Notes: a model not told the origin generated them from the letters alone. A stretch of DNA of 64,000 nucleotides from Silvania confinis (GCF_025564085.1 NZ_JAMGZJ010000077.1:186001-250000); one strand, 5' to 3'. Shown: positions 45,689 through 59,751, counted from the stretch's first letter. Translations and numbers: made by a program.

Positions 45689-47176
45689 ATGAAAAACCCC
45701 ACCCTCTTACAGTTTTTCCATTGGTATTACCCTGACGGCAGCCAGCTCTGGCCGGAAGTGGCCGATCGCGCTGACGGTTTAAACGATATCGGCATTAACA
45801 TGGTCTGGCTTCCCCCGGCATATAAAGGGGCTTCTGGCGGTTACTCGGTTGGCTACGACTCCTACGATCTGTTCGATCTCGGCGAGTTCGATCAAAAAGG
45901 CTCCACCCCTACCAAATACGGCGACAAAACCCAGCTGCTCACCGCCATCGAGGCGCTCAAGCGCAACGACATCGCGGTGCTAATGGACGTGGTGGTAAAC
46001 CACAAAATGGGCGCTGACGAGAAAGAGCATATCCGCGTCCAGCGGGTCAATGCCGACGATCGGACCCAGATCGACGAAGAGGTTATCGAGTGCGAAGCCT
46101 GGACCCGCTACACCTTCCCGGTGCGGGCCGGTCAGTACTCGCAGTTTATCTGGGATTACAAATGCTTCAGCGGCATCGACCACATCGAAAATCCCGATGA
46201 AGACAGCATCTTCAAGATCGTCAACGACTACACCGGCGACGGCTGGAACGATCAGGTCGATACCGAGATGGGTAACTTTGACTATCTGATGGGCGAGAAT
46301 ATCGACTTTCGCAATCATGCGGTCACCGAAGAGCTCAAATACTGGGCGCGCTGGGTGATGGAGCAAACCCAGTGCGACGGTTTTCGTCTCGATGCGGTAA
46401 AACATATCCCGGCATGGTTCTATAAAGAGTGGATAGAGCATGTGCAGGAAGTGGCACCGAAGCCGCTGTTTATCGTGGCGGAATACTGGTCGCCGGATGT
46501 CGATAAATTGCAGCACTATATCGACCAGGTGGACGGCAAGACGATGCTGTTTGACGCCCCGCTGCACATGAAATTCCACGAAGCCTCTCTCCAGGGCCGC
46601 GATTATGACATGAGCCAGATTTTTACCGGCACGCTGGTAGAAGCCGATCCGTTCCACGCGGTGACGCTGGTCGCTAACCACGACACCCAGCCACTCCAGG
46701 CGCTGGAGGCCCCGGTCGAACCCTGGTTTAAACCGCTGGCCTATGCGCTGATCCTGCTGCGCGAAAACGGCGTACCGAGCGTCTTCTATCCGGATCTGTA
46801 CGGCGCCAGCTATGACGATACCGGCGGTGACGGCGAGACGTACCACATCGATATGCCGGTGATTGAGCACCTCGACCAGCTGATCCTTGCCCGCCAGCGC
46901 TTTGCCCACGGCATCCAGACCCTGTGGTTCGATCACCCCAACTGCATTGCTTTCAGCCGCAGCGGTACCGACGAGGATCCCGGCTGCGTGGTGGTGCTCT
47001 CCAACGGTGACGAGGGTGAAAAGACCATCGCGCTGGGCGAGAACTACGGCAACCGGAGCTGGAAAGACTTTCTCGGCAACCGGGAAGAAGTGGTCACCAC
47101 CGACGAAAACGGTGAAGGCGTGTTTACCTGCAATGGCGGTAGCGTCAGCGTGTGGGTGATGGAGGCGGTGTTGTAA
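45689..47176 (+). CDS. amyA: Cytoplasmic alpha-amylase
   Basis: 495 residues from the ATG at 45689 (AAGGA upstream), equal to E. coli AmyA. GH13 motifs are clear: DVVVNHK, the nucleophile in GFRLDAVKH, the acid Glu in LFIVAEYW and VANHDTQ. No signal peptide, so it acts in the cytoplasm on maltodextrins or glycogen. Conserved neighbour of fliT in enteric bacteria, with its own hairpin terminator. Confidence 0.97.
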   Translation: MKNPTLLQFFHWYYPDGSQLWPEVADRADGLNDIGINMVWLPPAYKGASGGYSVGYDSYDLFDLGEFDQKGSTPTKYGDKTQLLTAIEALKRNDIAVLMDVVVNHKMGADEKEHIRVQRVNADDRTQIDEEVIECEAWTRYTFPVRAGQYSQFIWDYKCFSGIDHIENPDEDSIFKIVNDYTGDGWNDQVDTEMGNFDYLMGENIDFRNHAVTEELKYWARWVMEQTQCDGFRLDAVKHIPAWFYKEWIEHVQEVAPKPLFIVAEYWSPDVDKLQHYIDQVDGKTMLFDAPLHMKFHEASLQGRDYDMSQIFTGTLVEADPFHAVTLVANHDTQPLQALEAPVEPWFKPLAYALILLRENGVPSVFYPDLYGASYDDTGGDGETYHIDMPVIEHLDQLILARQRFAHGIQTLWFDHPNCIAFSRSGTDEDPGCVVVLSNGDEGEKTIALGENYGNRSWKDFLGNREEVVTTDENGEGVFTCNGGSVSVWVMEAVL

Positions 47177-47185
47177 TGAAGGGAT

Positions 47186-47211
47186 AGCCGGGCGGCGATG
47201 CCTGCCCGGCT
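47186..47211. terminator. Hairpin between amyA and yedD
   Basis: AGCCGGGC (47186-47193) pairs with GCCCGGCT (47204-47211) across a 10-base loop and is followed by TTT. It separates the convergent amyA and yedD. Confidence 0.75.
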
Positions 47212-47221
47212 TTCACAAATC

Positions 47222-47638
47222 TTATGGCAGCTTGCTGAGCAGCGGATTTTTGCTCAGATACGCCGCACACTCTACGGTCGGACGATCAACGCGCTGCAGG
47301 GTCATGCCGTCATACTCGATAGCACTGCCGTCACGTTCCAGCGGGTAGACATCCCGCTTGATGGTCACGTTGTAAAAATCATCTGAACGCAGCATGATTT
47401 TACCCGGCACGGCAACCACTCGCACCCATTGACGACAATCGAGGGTATCGCCCTCTTGCGTCACCACCAGCGTCGCGATCGCTTCCGGGCTGACCATCGC
47501 GCTTTGCGGCCCTTTCGACTGCCAGTAGCCCGCCATCTCTGCCGGGACGGGATGTTTAATCACATCCTCATATTTTTCGACCTGCACACAGCCCGTTAGC
47601 GCCAGCAGCCCTGCCATCATTGCTATTTTTTTCATCAT
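47222..47638 (-). CDS. yedD: Lipoprotein YedD
   Basis: 138 residues. The lipobox is LALTGC (cysteine at residue 17), with a positively charged MMKKIAMMAG start. The rest resembles E. coli YedD: GYWQSKGPQSAMVSPEAIATLVVTQEGDTLDCRQWVRVVAVPGK and YDGMTLQRVDRPTVECAA. Presumably anchored in the outer membrane facing the periplasm; function unknown. Convergent with amyA. Confidence 0.93.
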   Translation of the reverse strand: MMKKIAMMAGLLALTGCVQVEKYEDVIKHPVPAEMAGYWQSKGPQSAMVSPEAIATLVVTQEGDTLDCRQWVRVVAVPGKIMLRSDDFYNVTIKRDVYPLERDGSAIEYDGMTLQRVDRPTVECAAYLSKNPLLSKLP

Positions 47639-47818
47639 TTATCCGTCTACGGAGAAAAAAAAGAGTGTGGCATTAAAGGCATCTCGTCGCCAGCGTCATA
47701 AACACTAAAGTGTTCAATCAGGCTCACACAGGCAATAAATATTAAACCCCTGAAAATCTGTGCCGATATATAGATAAAAATTGCAGAACCTCTTTCGCTT
47801 TAATAAAAAGGACATTCA
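47639..47818. promoter_or_regulatory. Divergent promoter region yedD / acetyltransferase
   Basis: 180 AT-rich bases carrying the starts of both genes. AAAAAGGACATTCA before position 47819 is a good ribosome site for the GTG start. No clear operator is visible. Confidence 0.35.
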
Positions 47819-48547
47819 GTGAACATTGAAACAGATAGCGATTGCACGGGCATCGATCCCAACCATCACCTGGCCTCCTTTTTTGACGTTATTAGCTACA
47901 GCGATGGTTTACATAGCTTTATACCAAAGCAGTTTTTTCAGAACTGGTTAGGCGAGCCTTCTGACACAGGTTCAATGCATCTTGGGAAATGTTCGGGATT
48001 TGGTATTGGTTCAATCGTTAAATATGATGCGGGTCGGCAAAATCTCAAGGTGGGAAGATTTGTCTCTGGGGGGTTGAGGGTAAAACTCTTACTCAATGGC
48101 CAACACGAGATGAGGACCATGTCCACGTCCATGCTGATGTTTCATCATCCTGACCTGCAACACCCTGCACAGCCGCAGTATGGCGATTCAGTCATTAAAA
48201 ATGATGTCTGGATAGGCGATGAGGTGATGATGCTTGGCGGTGGTGTCATTGAAAATGGCTGCGTGATTGGCGCGCGCTCACTGCTTCCACCCAATTTCAA
48301 ATCAGAGCCGTTCGGGATTTATGCCGGGACGCCAGCACGTTTAATTCGTTTCCGTTTTTCTGACAACATCATTGAATCACTGCTGGAGCTGGAGTGGTGG
48401 GCACAGCCAGACTTGCTGAATTGGCTGAAGGTCATTAATCCCTACTTCCTGACTGATTTTACTGTCGATGAGGCGAAGACAATTGCGTTGCTTGAAGAAC
48501 TGAAAGCCATTAAAGCGAGCTGGTTACACGTTCACCAGCCCCAATAA
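47819..48547 (+). CDS. CatB-related hexapeptide acetyltransferase (xenobiotic acyltransferase family)
   Basis: 242 residues, GTG start with AAGGA upstream. The left-handed beta-helix is evident: IGSIVKYDAGRQNLKVGRFVSGG, then DVWIGDEVMMLGGGVIENGCVIGARSLLPPNF and YAGTPARLIRFRFSD, with the family His in the loop around FHHPDLQHP. Relatives include chloramphenicol acetyltransferase CatB, virginiamycin acetyltransferase and polysaccharide O-acetyltransferases. It sits inside the flagellar cluster, between yedD and fliE, where E. coli has other genes. Acetylation of a flagellar or surface glycan is an attractive guess; drug resistance is the alternative. Confidence 0.8.
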   Translation: MNIETDSDCTGIDPNHHLASFFDVISYSDGLHSFIPKQFFQNWLGEPSDTGSMHLGKCSGFGIGSIVKYDAGRQNLKVGRFVSGGLRVKLLLNGQHEMRTMSTSMLMFHHPDLQHPAQPQYGDSVIKNDVWIGDEVMMLGGGVIENGCVIGARSLLPPNFKSEPFGIYAGTPARLIRFRFSDNIIESLLELEWWAQPDLLNWLKVINPYFLTDFTVDEAKTIALLEELKAIKASWLHVHQPQ

Positions 48548-48552
48548 AATGT

Positions 48553-48581
48553 TGGCGCGTTGCCAGTATCAGGGCGCGCCA
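48553..48581. terminator. Hairpin between acetyltransferase and fliE
   Basis: TGGCGCG (48553-48559) pairs with CGCGCCA (48575-48581); 15-base loop, no T-run. Placed exactly between the two convergent stop codons. Confidence 0.5.
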
Positions 48582-48584
48582 GAC

Positions 48585-48899
48585 CTAAACCTGCATGCTC
48601 ATTACGTCCTGATACGCCTGCATCAGTTTATTACGCACCTGAATGCCCATCTGCATCGATACCGACGCTTTTTGCATATCGGCCATCACATCGTTCAGCG
48701 CGATACCCGGCTCGCCGAGCGTGAATTTCTCAGCCTGCGTGCGGGCAGCGCCCTGGGTCTCACTGATCCGGTCCAGCGCAGCGTGCAGCTGGCCGGCGAA
48801 ACTGACGGTAGGCTGCACGTCAGCAACGCTCTGATTGCGGGCGGTCATTGCCGTCGCCTGCAACTGGCTGATGACGCTTTCAATACCCTGTATTGCCAT
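48585..48899 (-). CDS. fliE: Flagellar hook-basal body protein FliE
   Basis: 104 residues, as in E. coli. [21 protein letters not shown] and the conserved C-terminal [30 protein letters not shown] identify it. FliE is an early exported part joining the MS ring to the proximal rod. It is transcribed alone, divergently from fliF, under the FlhDC-type site in the shared promoter region. Confidence 0.96.
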   Translation of the reverse strand: MAIQGIESVISQLQATAMTARNQSVADVQPTVSFAGQLHAALDRISETQGAARTQAEKFTLGEPGIALNDVMADMQKASVSMQMGIQVRNKLMQAYQDVMSMQV

Positions 48900-48955
48900 G
48901 ACTTTCCCCTGATGGATTTTTACGCGCTCAAGAGTACCAGTCTGTCAATGAGATA

Positions 48956-48998
48956 AAGGCGTTAAATAGCGTGAAAAAACCAGGTTATTTGGCCCATA
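48956..48998. promoter_or_regulatory. FlhDC-binding inverted repeat between fliE and fliF
   Basis: AAGGC-GTT-AAATAGCG (48956-48971), an 11-base spacer, then GGTTATTT-GGC-CCATA (48983-48998). This matches the FlhD4C2 pattern with about two mismatches per arm and serves both divergent class 2 promoters. Confidence 0.7.
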
Positions 48999-49126
48999 GA
49001 ATTTCCTGATTCAACAAATAATGGCACGGCCATGATTATGGAATTTTTGTTGTGTTTGCCGACCCGGGAGTCTGTTTTGTTTCTCAACACGATTAATGTC
49101 ATTCACGAAGAGCTACGAGGTGCGCG

Positions 49127-52505
<3,379 letters not shown>

Positions 52506-52506
<1 letters not shown>

Positions 52507-53876
52507 TGACCGCGCGCCTCACCCGCTGGCTGAACAGCCTCGACAACTTTGAAAACAAGATGACGCAACTGCCGTCCGTGCGTCGCTACGGCCGTCTGAC
52601 CCGCGCCACCGGTCTGGTACTGGAAGCCACCGGCCTGCAGCTGCCGCTGGGTGCGACCTGCATTATCGAGCGCCAGGACGGAAACGAGATCCGCGAAGTC
52701 GAGAGCGAAGTGGTCGGCTTTAACGGCCAACGGCTGTTCCTGATGCCGCTGGAAGAGGTCGAAGGGGTACTGCCGGGTGCCCGCGTGTATGCCAAAAATT
52801 TCTCCGCCGACGGACTGCACAGCGGCAAACAACTGCCGCTCGGTCCGGCGCTGCTCGGCCGGGTGCTGGACGGTGGCGGCAAACCGCTGGATGGCCTGCC
52901 CTCCCCGGATACCACCGAAACCGGGGCGCTGATCACTCAGCCTTTTAACCCCCTGCAACGTACCGCAATTGAACATGTCCTGGATACCGGCGTACGCCCA
53001 ATCAACGCCCTGCTGACCGTCGGTCGCGGCCAGCGTATGGGCCTGTTTGCCGGTTCCGGCGTCGGTAAATCGGTGCTGCTCGGGATGATGGCGCGCTACA
53101 CCCAGGCCGACGTGATCGTGGTGGGGCTGATTGGCGAACGTGGCCGTGAAGTCAAAGATTTTATCGAGAACATTCTCGGCACCGAGGGGCGCGCCCGTTC
53201 GGTGGTGATTGCCGCACCAGCGGATGTCTCTCCCCTGCTGCGTATGCAGGGTGCCGCGTATGCCACGCGCATCGCGGAAGATTTTCGTGACCGCGGTCAG
53301 CACGTGCTGCTGATCATGGACTCCCTCACCCGCTATGCGATGGCGCAGCGTGAAATTGCGCTGGCGATCGGCGAGCCACCGGCCACCAAAGGCTATCCGC
53401 CGTCGGTGTTTGCCAAACTCCCGGCGCTGGTTGAACGCGCGGGCAACGGCATTTCCGGTGGTGGCTCGATCACCGCCTTTTACACGGTGCTGACCGAGGG
53501 CGATGACCAGCAGGATCCGATTGCCGACTCGGCGCGTGCGATCCTCGACGGACACATCGTCCTGTCGCGTCGTCTGGCCGAAGCCGGCCACTATCCGGCG
53601 ATTGATATCGAAGCGTCGATCAGCCGTGCGATGACCTCACTTATCAGCGAGAAGCACTACGCCCGGGTGCGTAACTTCAAACAACTGCTCTCCAGCTTCC
53701 AGCGCAACCGCGATCTGGTCAGCGTCGGCGCCTATGCAAAAGGCAGCGACCCGATGCTCGACAAAGCCATCACGCTGTGGCCGCAGCTGGAAGCCTATCT
53801 GCAACAGGGTATTTTTGAAAAAGCCGACTGGGAAAGTTCGATCCAGATGCTGGAGTATATTTTCCCGCAGGCGTAA
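52506..53876 (+). CDS. fliI: Flagellum-specific export ATPase FliI
   Basis: 456 residues (E. coli 457) from the ATG at 52506. F1-ATPase-like core: Walker A GSGVGKS (in [14 protein letters not shown]), [18 protein letters not shown] and Walker [19 protein letters not shown]. It forms a hexamer at the base of the type III export apparatus and unfolds or unloads flagellar substrates, including FliC chaperone complexes. Confidence 0.98.
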
Positions 53877-53897
53877 TCAGGATAGAGGGCGAACGTT

Positions 53898-54341
53898 ATG
53901 GCGCAACACGGCGCATTAGCCACGCTAAAAGATCTGGCCGAGAAGGAAGTGGATACTGCCGCCCAGCAGCTTGGCGCCATGCGCCGCGGGCATCAGCAGG
54001 CTGAAGAGCAGCTGAAGATGTTGATTGACTATCAGCATGAGTATCGCACTAACCTCAACAGCGATATGACCCAGGGCATCGGCAGCCAGCGCTGGATCAA
54101 CTATCAGCAGTTTATCCAGACCCTGGAGAAAGCGATCGATCAGCATCGTCATCAGCTGGATCAGTGGCACAACAAAGTCGACAAGGCGCTGAATTTCTGG
54201 CGCGAAAAGAAGCAGCGTTTACAGGCCTGGCAGACGTTACAGGATCGCCAGCTTACCGCCGCCGCCCTTGCCGAAAACCGTCTCGATCAGAAAAAAATGG
54301 ATGAGTTCGCCCAGCGCGCATCAATGAGGAAACCGGAATGA
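53898..54341 (+). CDS. fliJ: Flagellar export chaperone FliJ
   Basis: 147 residues as in E. coli, a coiled coil throughout ([31 protein letters not shown]). It fits in the centre of the FliI hexamer like the F1 gamma subunit and recycles chaperones. 21 bases after fliI; ends with a four-base overlap with fliK. Confidence 0.96.
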   Translation: MAQHGALATLKDLAEKEVDTAAQQLGAMRRGHQQAEEQLKMLIDYQHEYRTNLNSDMTQGIGSQRWINYQQFIQTLEKAIDQHRHQLDQWHNKVDKALNFWREKKQRLQAWQTLQDRQLTAAALAENRLDQKKMDEFAQRASMRKPE

Positions 54342-55531
54342 TCACAGTGCAACAACTGCTTTCGAGCGATACCGAGCTTGCTGGCAGCGCCCGCGGCGGG
54401 AAAGCCGCCGATGGCGCGCAGGACTTTCTTGCCCTGCTGACGGGGGCATTAACCGATGCGCCGGGGCTGGGCAAAGAAGCAGGACTGACGCTCAATGATT
54501 TGCACGCCGCAGGCGCTAAGCTGCCGAAAGTGGGCCTGACCGCGGACGCAGAAGGCAAAGAAACCGGCAAACTGGCAGAGCTGCTGGCGCGGTCTGAGAT
54601 CGTCACCGGCGACGACAGCGCACCACTGGCCGCCCTGCCAGGGCTAACCAGCGGTCTGCTGCCTACCTCCAAAGGCGAGGTGCTGAAAACGCTGGTTCAG
54701 GCCGTCAAAGAAGCCGACAGCAAAACCGACCTCAGCGACGAAGAGCTGGCCGGATTAAGCGCCTTAATGGCGATGCTGCCGCACCAGCAGACGGCAACCA
54801 CCGCCGCGCCTAAACCGGTGAAGGCTGATGCGCTCGGGATCCAGACCACGCCTGCGAGCAACAGCCGCCAGCCGGCACTGGATACCGATGCATTGCGCAG
54901 TGCAAAAACCGTCGCCCAGGATAAAGATGCAGCGTTAGTCTCGAATACGCAGCTGAACCCAGCGATGGCGGCCACCGTCAACAAACAGGACGCAGAGAGC
55001 ACGCCATCACCGAGCGGCCCAACCGCCACGATGGCCCCGATCCTCAGCAGCCAGTCGTCTGCCGCGCCAGCGCCTGCCGCAGTCCCGGTGGTGAGCGCGC
55101 CGCTCGGCAGCGGTGAGTGGCAGCAGACTGTCAGCCAGCACATCACTTTGTTTACCCGTCAGGGCCAGCAGAGCGCCGAACTGCGCCTGCACCCGGAAGA
55201 TCTGGGTCAGATCCAAATTTCGCTTAAACTGGATGATAACCAGGCGCAGCTGCAGATGGTGTCAGGTCATAGCCATGTGCGTGCTGCACTGGAGGCGGCT
55301 CTGCCGATGCTGCGTACCCAGCTGGCGGAAAACGGTATCCAGCTGACGCAAAGCAACATCAGCAGCGAAAACTTCAGCGGCCAGCAGCACGCTGCGTCTC
55401 AGCAACAGCAGCATGCGTCCCGCTCCGGTAATCAGGGCGGATTTGACGAAGAGAGCGATGAACTGCTGGCCACCCCGGCCTCGCTGCAGTCCGTGGCGCG
55501 TGGAAACGGCGCCGTGGATATCTTCGCGTAA
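54338..55531 (+). CDS. fliK: Flagellar hook-length control protein FliK
   Basis: 397 residues (E. coli 375). Long, low-complexity Ala/Thr/Ser/Pro-rich middle serving as molecular ruler, and the conserved C-terminal switch domain with [26 protein letters not shown] (about 285-310), [23 protein letters not shown] and a Gln/His-rich tail. It measures hook length and switches export specificity to filament proteins. Confidence 0.96.
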   Translation: MITVQQLLSSDTELAGSARGGKAADGAQDFLALLTGALTDAPGLGKEAGLTLNDLHAAGAKLPKVGLTADAEGKETGKLAELLARSEIVTGDDSAPLAALPGLTSGLLPTSKGEVLKTLVQAVKEADSKTDLSDEELAGLSALMAMLPHQQTATTAAPKPVKADALGIQTTPASNSRQPALDTDALRSAKTVAQDKDAALVSNTQLNPAMAATVNKQDAESTPSPSGPTATMAPILSSQSSAAPAPAAVPVVSAPLGSGEWQQTVSQHITLFTRQGQQSAELRLHPEDLGQIQISLKLDDNQAQLQMVSGHSHVRAALEAALPMLRTQLAENGIQLTQSNISSENFSGQQHAASQQQQHASRSGNQGGFDEESDELLATPASLQSVARGNGAVDIFA

Positions 55532-55573
55532 ACGCCAGAGGTAGCGTGATTATCCCCGTCTTTTCCACCCTTT
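55531..55573. promoter_or_regulatory. FlhDC-type site upstream of fliL
   Basis: AACGC-CAG-AGGTAGCG (55531-55546), 11 bases, then GTCTTTTC-CAC-CCTTT (55558-55573). The left arm matches the FlhDC pattern well, the right arm poorly. It overlaps a long hairpin: TGATTATCCC (55547-55556) with GGGATAATCA (55590-55599). Both lie in the 105-base fliK-fliL gap where the class 2 fliL promoter is expected. Confidence 0.45.
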
Positions 55574-55636
55574 GACGGTGACAGGACACGGGATAATCAT
55601 CTTATTAGCAGTCCCGAAACAGGAAGCACGCATCAG

Positions 55637-56104
55637 ATGACTGACTCCGTTATCACCAAAAAAAGTAAGCGTTCCATCTGGATCCCGCTGCTGGTGTTAA
55701 TTACGCTCGCCGCCTGCGCTACTGCGGGCTACAGCTACTGGCGTATGAACAAAGCGCCTTCTGCCGAAGCCAAAGTCGAGCCGCTACCACCTGCCGCACC
55801 GGTCTTTTTCGCGCTGGATACGTTTACCGTTAACCTGGGTGACGCGGAACGCGTGCTGTACGTGGGGATTACGCTGCGTCTGAAAGACGACGCGACCCGT
55901 GCGCGCCTGAGTGAGTACCTGCCGGAAGTGCGCAGCCGTCTGCTGCTGCTGTTCGCACGCCAGGATGCTTCCCAGCTCTCGACCGATGAAGGTAAGCAGA
56001 AGCTGGTAGACGCCATTAAGCAAACGCTGGCCGCCCCTCTGGTGAGTGGTCAACCTAAGCAGGAAGTCACTGACGTTCTGTATACAGCCTTTATTTTGCG
56101 GTAA
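55637..56104 (+). CDS. fliL: Flagellar basal-body protein FliL
   Basis: 155 residues (E. coli 154). One N-terminal membrane segment ([22 protein letters not shown], about 15-36) and a periplasmic stomatin-like domain ([26 protein letters not shown]). It surrounds the stators and supports motor output, mainly under load. First gene of fliLMNOPQR. Confidence 0.96.
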   Translation: MTDSVITKKSKRSIWIPLLVLITLAACATAGYSYWRMNKAPSAEAKVEPLPPAAPVFFALDTFTVNLGDAERVLYVGITLRLKDDATRARLSEYLPEVRSRLLLLFARQDASQLSTDEGKQKLVDAIKQTLAAPLVSGQPKQEVTDVLYTAFILR

Positions 56105-56108
56105 CGAC

Positions 56109-57113
56109 ATGGGCGACAGTATTCTTTCACAGGCGGAAATCGATGCGCTGCTCAACGGCGACAGCGATAAGAGCGATGAACCCGCACCGGGTTCGGCGGG
56201 CGAAAGCAATATTCGCCCCTACGATCCTAATACGCAGCGCCGCGTGGTACGCGAACGGCTTCAGGCGCTGGAGATCATCAACGAACGTTTTGCCCGTCAG
56301 TTCCGTATGGGGCTGTTTAACCTGCTGCGCCGTAGCCCGGATATCACCGTCGGGGCGATCCGCATTCAGCCGTATCATGAGTTTGCCCGCAACCTGCCGG
56401 TGCCAACTAACCTGAACTTGATCCACCTGAAACCGCTGCGCGGCACCGGCCTGTTCGTGTTTTCGCCGAGCCTGGTGTTTATCGCGGTGGATAACCTGTT
56501 CGGCGGCGACGGACGTTTCCCGACCAAAGTTGAAGGCCGCGAGTTCACCCATACCGAACAGCGGGTCATCAACCGGATGCTGAAGCTGGCACTGGAATCC
56601 TACAGCGACGCGTGGAAAGCCATTAACCCGCTGGAAGTGGAGTATGTCCGTTCCGAGATGCAGGTGAAGTTCACGAACATCACCACCTCGCCAAACGACA
56701 TCGTGGTCAACACCCCGTTCCACGTGGAGATCGGCAACCTGACCGGCGAGTTCAACATCTGCCTGCCGTTCAGCATGATTGAGCCGCTGCGCGAAGTGCT
56801 GGTGAACCCGCCGCTGGAAAACTCCCGTAATGAAGACCAGAACTGGCGTGAGAACCTGGTCCGCCAGGTACAGCACTCTCAGCTGGAGCTGGTGGCGAAT
56901 TTTGCCGATGTGCCGCTGCGCCTGTCACAGATCTTAAAATTAAAACCCGGCGACGTGCTGCCGATCGATAAACCCGATCGCATCATTGCCCATGTGGATG
57001 GCGTGCCTGTCCTGACCAGCCAGTACGGCACCGTGAACAATCAATACGCGCTACGCGTTGAGCACTTGATCAACCCGATTTTGAATTCTCTGAATGAGGA
57101 ACAGCCCAAATGA
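56109..57113 (+). CDS. fliM: Flagellar motor switch protein FliM
   Basis: 334 residues from the ATG at 56109, as in E. coli. Starts MGDSILSQAEIDALLNGD, the conserved CheY-P-binding N-terminal peptide, followed by the CheC-like middle domain (GAIRIQPYHEFARNLPVPTNLNLI) and SpoA-type C-terminus. It forms the C-ring with FliN. The start lies four bases after the fliL stop; overlaps fliN by four. Confidence 0.97.
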   Translation: MGDSILSQAEIDALLNGDSDKSDEPAPGSAGESNIRPYDPNTQRRVVRERLQALEIINERFARQFRMGLFNLLRRSPDITVGAIRIQPYHEFARNLPVPTNLNLIHLKPLRGTGLFVFSPSLVFIAVDNLFGGDGRFPTKVEGREFTHTEQRVINRMLKLALESYSDAWKAINPLEVEYVRSEMQVKFTNITTSPNDIVVNTPFHVEIGNLTGEFNICLPFSMIEPLREVLVNPPLENSRNEDQNWRENLVRQVQHSQLELVANFADVPLRLSQILKLKPGDVLPIDKPDRIIAHVDGVPVLTSQYGTVNNQYALRVEHLINPILNSLNEEQPK

Positions 57114-57523
57114 GTGATATGAACAATCCGTCCGATGACAATAACGGAGCAATGGACGATCTGTGGGCTGAGGCATTAAACGAGCAAAAAGCACCGGCCA
57201 GCAAAAGCGTGGCCGATGCGGTGTTCCAGCAGCTGGGCGGCGGCGACGTCAGCGGCACGCTGCAGGATATCGATCTGATTATGGATATCCCGGTCAAGCT
57301 GACCGTGGAGCTGGGCCGCACCCGGATGACCATTAAAGAGCTGCTGCGCCTGACCCAAGGTTCGGTGGTGGCGCTCGATGGCCTCGCCGGTGAGCCGCTG
57401 GACATCCTGATCAACGGCTACCTGATTGCCCAGGGTGAAGTGGTGGTGGTTGCCGATAAATACGGCGTGCGTATCACCGACATCATCACCCCATCCGAAC
57501 GTATGCGTCGTCTGAGCCGTTAA
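57110..57523 (+). CDS. fliN: Flagellar motor switch protein FliN
   Basis: 137 residues as in E. coli. SpoA domain with DLIMDIPVKLTVELGRTRMTIKELLRLTQGSVVALDGLAGEPLDILINGYLIAQGEVVVV in the second half. Lower part of the C-ring and docking site of FliH. Confidence 0.98.
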   Translation: MSDMNNPSDDNNGAMDDLWAEALNEQKAPASKSVADAVFQQLGGGDVSGTLQDIDLIMDIPVKLTVELGRTRMTIKELLRLTQGSVVALDGLAGEPLDILINGYLIAQGEVVVVADKYGVRITDIITPSERMRRLSR

Positions 57524-57525
57524 GC

Positions 57526-57900
57526 ATGAACACCCAGGCCACCGTCTCTCAACCCTCTGCGGTACCCGGTTCGCCGCTGCTGCAGGTCAGCGGTGCGCTG
57601 CTGGGGATTATTGCCTTTATTTTGATTGCTGCGTGGCTGGCAAAACGCGTCGGGCTGGCGGGAAAAACCGCCGGAGCACGCGGTCTGAAACTGTGCGCCA
57701 GCACTTCGTTAGGTCCACGCGAGCGGGTGGTGATTGTTGAAGTTGACGACGCCCGGCTGGTGTTGGGTGTGACGGCCTCTCAGATTAACCTGCTACACAC
57801 CTTGCCCCCTGCGCCCGTCGTTGACGACAGCCGCACCGATGTTGCACCGGATTTTCAGTCGGTGATGAAGAGTTTGCTTAAGCGTTCCGGGAGATCGTGA
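57526..57900 (+). CDS. fliO: Flagellar export apparatus assembly protein FliO
   Basis: 124 residues (E. coli 121). A single membrane helix ([27 protein letters not shown]) and a short basic/beta cytoplasmic part ([24 protein letters not shown]). It helps assemble the FliP ring. Overlaps fliP by one base at TGATG. Confidence 0.95.
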   Translation: MNTQATVSQPSAVPGSPLLQVSGALLGIIAFILIAAWLAKRVGLAGKTAGARGLKLCASTSLGPRERVVIVEVDDARLVLGVTASQINLLHTLPPAPVVDDSRTDVAPDFQSVMKSLLKRSGRS

Positions 57901-58637
57901 TGCGCCCTGTGTTGTCCCTTACGCTTGCAGGTCTTGCCCTGTTTGCCCCTGCCGTGTCTGCCCAACTGCCGGGCCTGATTTCTACGCCGATGGCCGGTGG
58001 CGGCCAAAGCTGGTCTCTGCCGATCCAGACGCTGGTGTTCATCACCTCGTTGACCTTTATCCCGGCCATCCTGCTGATGATGACCAGCTTCACCCGCATC
58101 ATTATCGTGTTTGGCTTGCTGCGTAACGCGCTGGGTACGCCCTCCGCGCCGCCGAATCAGGTGCTGCTGGGTCTGGCGCTGTTTTTGACCTTTTTCATTA
58201 TGTCCCCGGTGATCGACAAGATTTATGTCGATGCCTACCAGCCGTTCAGCGAAGAGAAGATCTCGATGCAGGAAGCGATGGAGAAAGGGGCGCAACCGCT
58301 GCGTGAATTTATGCTGCGTCAGACCCGTGAAGCGGATCTGGCCCTGTTTGCCCGCCTCGCCAATGCCGGGCCGATGCAAGGACCGGAAGCAGTGCCGCTG
58401 CGCATCCTGCTGCCGGCTTACGTCACCAGCGAGCTTAAAACCGCTTTCCAGATCGGCTTTACCATTTTTATTCCGTTTTTGATTATCGACCTGGTGATCG
58501 CCAGCGTCCTGATGGCGCTGGGGATGATGATGGTGCCCCCGGCAACCATTGCCCTGCCCTTTAAGCTGATGCTGTTTGTACTGGTGGATGGCTGGCAGTT
58601 GCTGGTCGGTTCGCTGGCGCAAAGTTTCTACAGTTAA
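57900..58637 (+). CDS. fliP: Flagellar type III export gate protein FliP
   Basis: 245 residues from the ATG at 57900, as in E. coli; the GTG one codon earlier is less likely. A cleavable signal peptide (ending AVSAQLPG), followed by the conserved [55 protein letters not shown] and C-terminal helices [27 protein letters not shown]. Core subunit of the FliPQR export channel. Confidence 0.98.
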   Translation: MRPVLSLTLAGLALFAPAVSAQLPGLISTPMAGGGQSWSLPIQTLVFITSLTFIPAILLMMTSFTRIIIVFGLLRNALGTPSAPPNQVLLGLALFLTFFIMSPVIDKIYVDAYQPFSEEKISMQEAMEKGAQPLREFMLRQTREADLALFARLANAGPMQGPEAVPLRILLPAYVTSELKTAFQIGFTIFIPFLIIDLVIASVLMALGMMMVPPATIALPFKLMLFVLVDGWQLLVGSLAQSFYS

Positions 58638-58647
58638 GGAGCGCGCA

Positions 58648-58917
58648 ATGACCCCTGAATCGGTAATGATGATGGGCACGGAAGCGATGAAAGTTGCGAT
58701 TGCCGTTGCCGCTCCTCTGTTGATGGTGGCGCTGGTCACCGGCCTGATTATCAGTATTTTGCAGGCCGCCACGCAGATAAACGAAATGACCCTTTCGTTT
58801 ATCCCGAAAATTATCGCCGTGTTTGTGGCGATCATTATCGCCGGGCCGTGGATGCTGAACCTGCTGCTGGATTACATGCGTAATCTGTTCACCAACCTGC
58901 CTTACATCATCGGCTGA
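58648..58917 (+). CDS. fliQ: Flagellar type III export gate protein FliQ
   Basis: 89 residues from the ATG at 58648 (AAGGAG upstream), the E. coli length. Two membrane helices, the first with AVAAPLLMVALVTGLIISILQAATQINEMTLSFIPKI. Four copies wrap the FliPR channel. A longer frame reaches back into fliP without support. Confidence 0.97.
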   Translation: MTPESVMMMGTEAMKVAIAVAAPLLMVALVTGLIISILQAATQINEMTLSFIPKIIAVFVAIIIAGPWMLNLLLDYMRNLFTNLPYIIG

Positions 58918-58924
58918 CTGACGG

Positions 58925-59710
58925 ATGCTGCACTTTACCAGCGACCAATGGATGCACTGGCTGAGCCTCTATTTCTGGCCTTTGCTGCGCGTGCTGGCAT
59001 TGATCTCTACTGCGCCTATCTTCAGCGAACGCATGGTGCCAAAGCGGGTGAAAATCGCCCTCGGGATCGTCATCACCATTCTCATCGCCCCGACGCTGCC
59101 GCCGGTTAACGTGCCAATATTTTCCCCTGCCGCCCTGTGGCTGGGGCTGCAGCAGATCCTGATTGGCGTGGCGCTCGGTTTTACCATGCAGTTCGCCTTT
59201 GCGGCTATCCGTACGGCGGGGGAACTGATCGGGTTACAGATGGGCCTGTCGTTTGCGACCTTCTTTGATCCTGCCAGCCATCTCAACATGCCGGTGCTGG
59301 CGCGTATCATCGATATGCTGGCTCTGCTGCTGTTCCTGACGTTCGACGGGCATCTGTGGTTGCTGTCGATGCTGGCGGACACCTTCCATACGCTGCCCAT
59401 TGGCGGCGACCCGGTGAACAGTAACGCATTTATGTCCCTGACCCGCGCGGCGGGGCTGATCTTCCTCAACGGCCTGATGCTGGCGCTGCCGGTCATCACC
59501 CTGCTGCTGACCATCAACCTGGCGCTCGGTTTGCTGAACCGTATGGCGCCGCAGCTCTCAGTGTTTGTGATTGGCTTCCCTGTCACGCTGACCGTCGGCA
59601 TGCTGCTTATTTCTCTGCTGATGCCGATGATTGCCCCATTCTGTGAGCGACTATTCAGTGAATTATTTAATTTGCTGGCCGATATTATTAAAGAGCTCCC
59701 GGCGAAATAA
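58925..59710 (+). CDS. fliR: Flagellar type III export gate protein FliR
   Basis: 261 residues as in E. coli. Multi-pass membrane protein with [43 protein letters not shown] and [24 protein letters not shown]. Single-copy subunit of the FliPQR channel; last flagellar gene of the operon. Confidence 0.97.
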   Translation: MLHFTSDQWMHWLSLYFWPLLRVLALISTAPIFSERMVPKRVKIALGIVITILIAPTLPPVNVPIFSPAALWLGLQQILIGVALGFTMQFAFAAIRTAGELIGLQMGLSFATFFDPASHLNMPVLARIIDMLALLLFLTFDGHLWLLSMLADTFHTLPIGGDPVNSNAFMSLTRAAGLIFLNGLMLALPVITLLLTINLALGLLNRMAPQLSVFVIGFPVTLTVGMLLISLLMPMIAPFCERLFSELFNLLADIIKELPAK

Positions 59711-59737
59711 ATACCCCTGCACTTTATCCTGCTTCTC

Positions 59738-59751
59738 TGAGGATATTCCTA
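59738..59751. promoter_or_regulatory. RcsAB box upstream of rcsA
   Basis: TGAGGATATTCCTA matches the RcsAB box consensus TAAGAATATTCCTA at 12 of 14 positions. It is about 255 bases upstream of the rcsA start, consistent with known RcsA autoactivation. The remaining fliR-rcsA gap (59752-60004) is AT-rich and holds the rcsA promoter. Confidence 0.75.
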
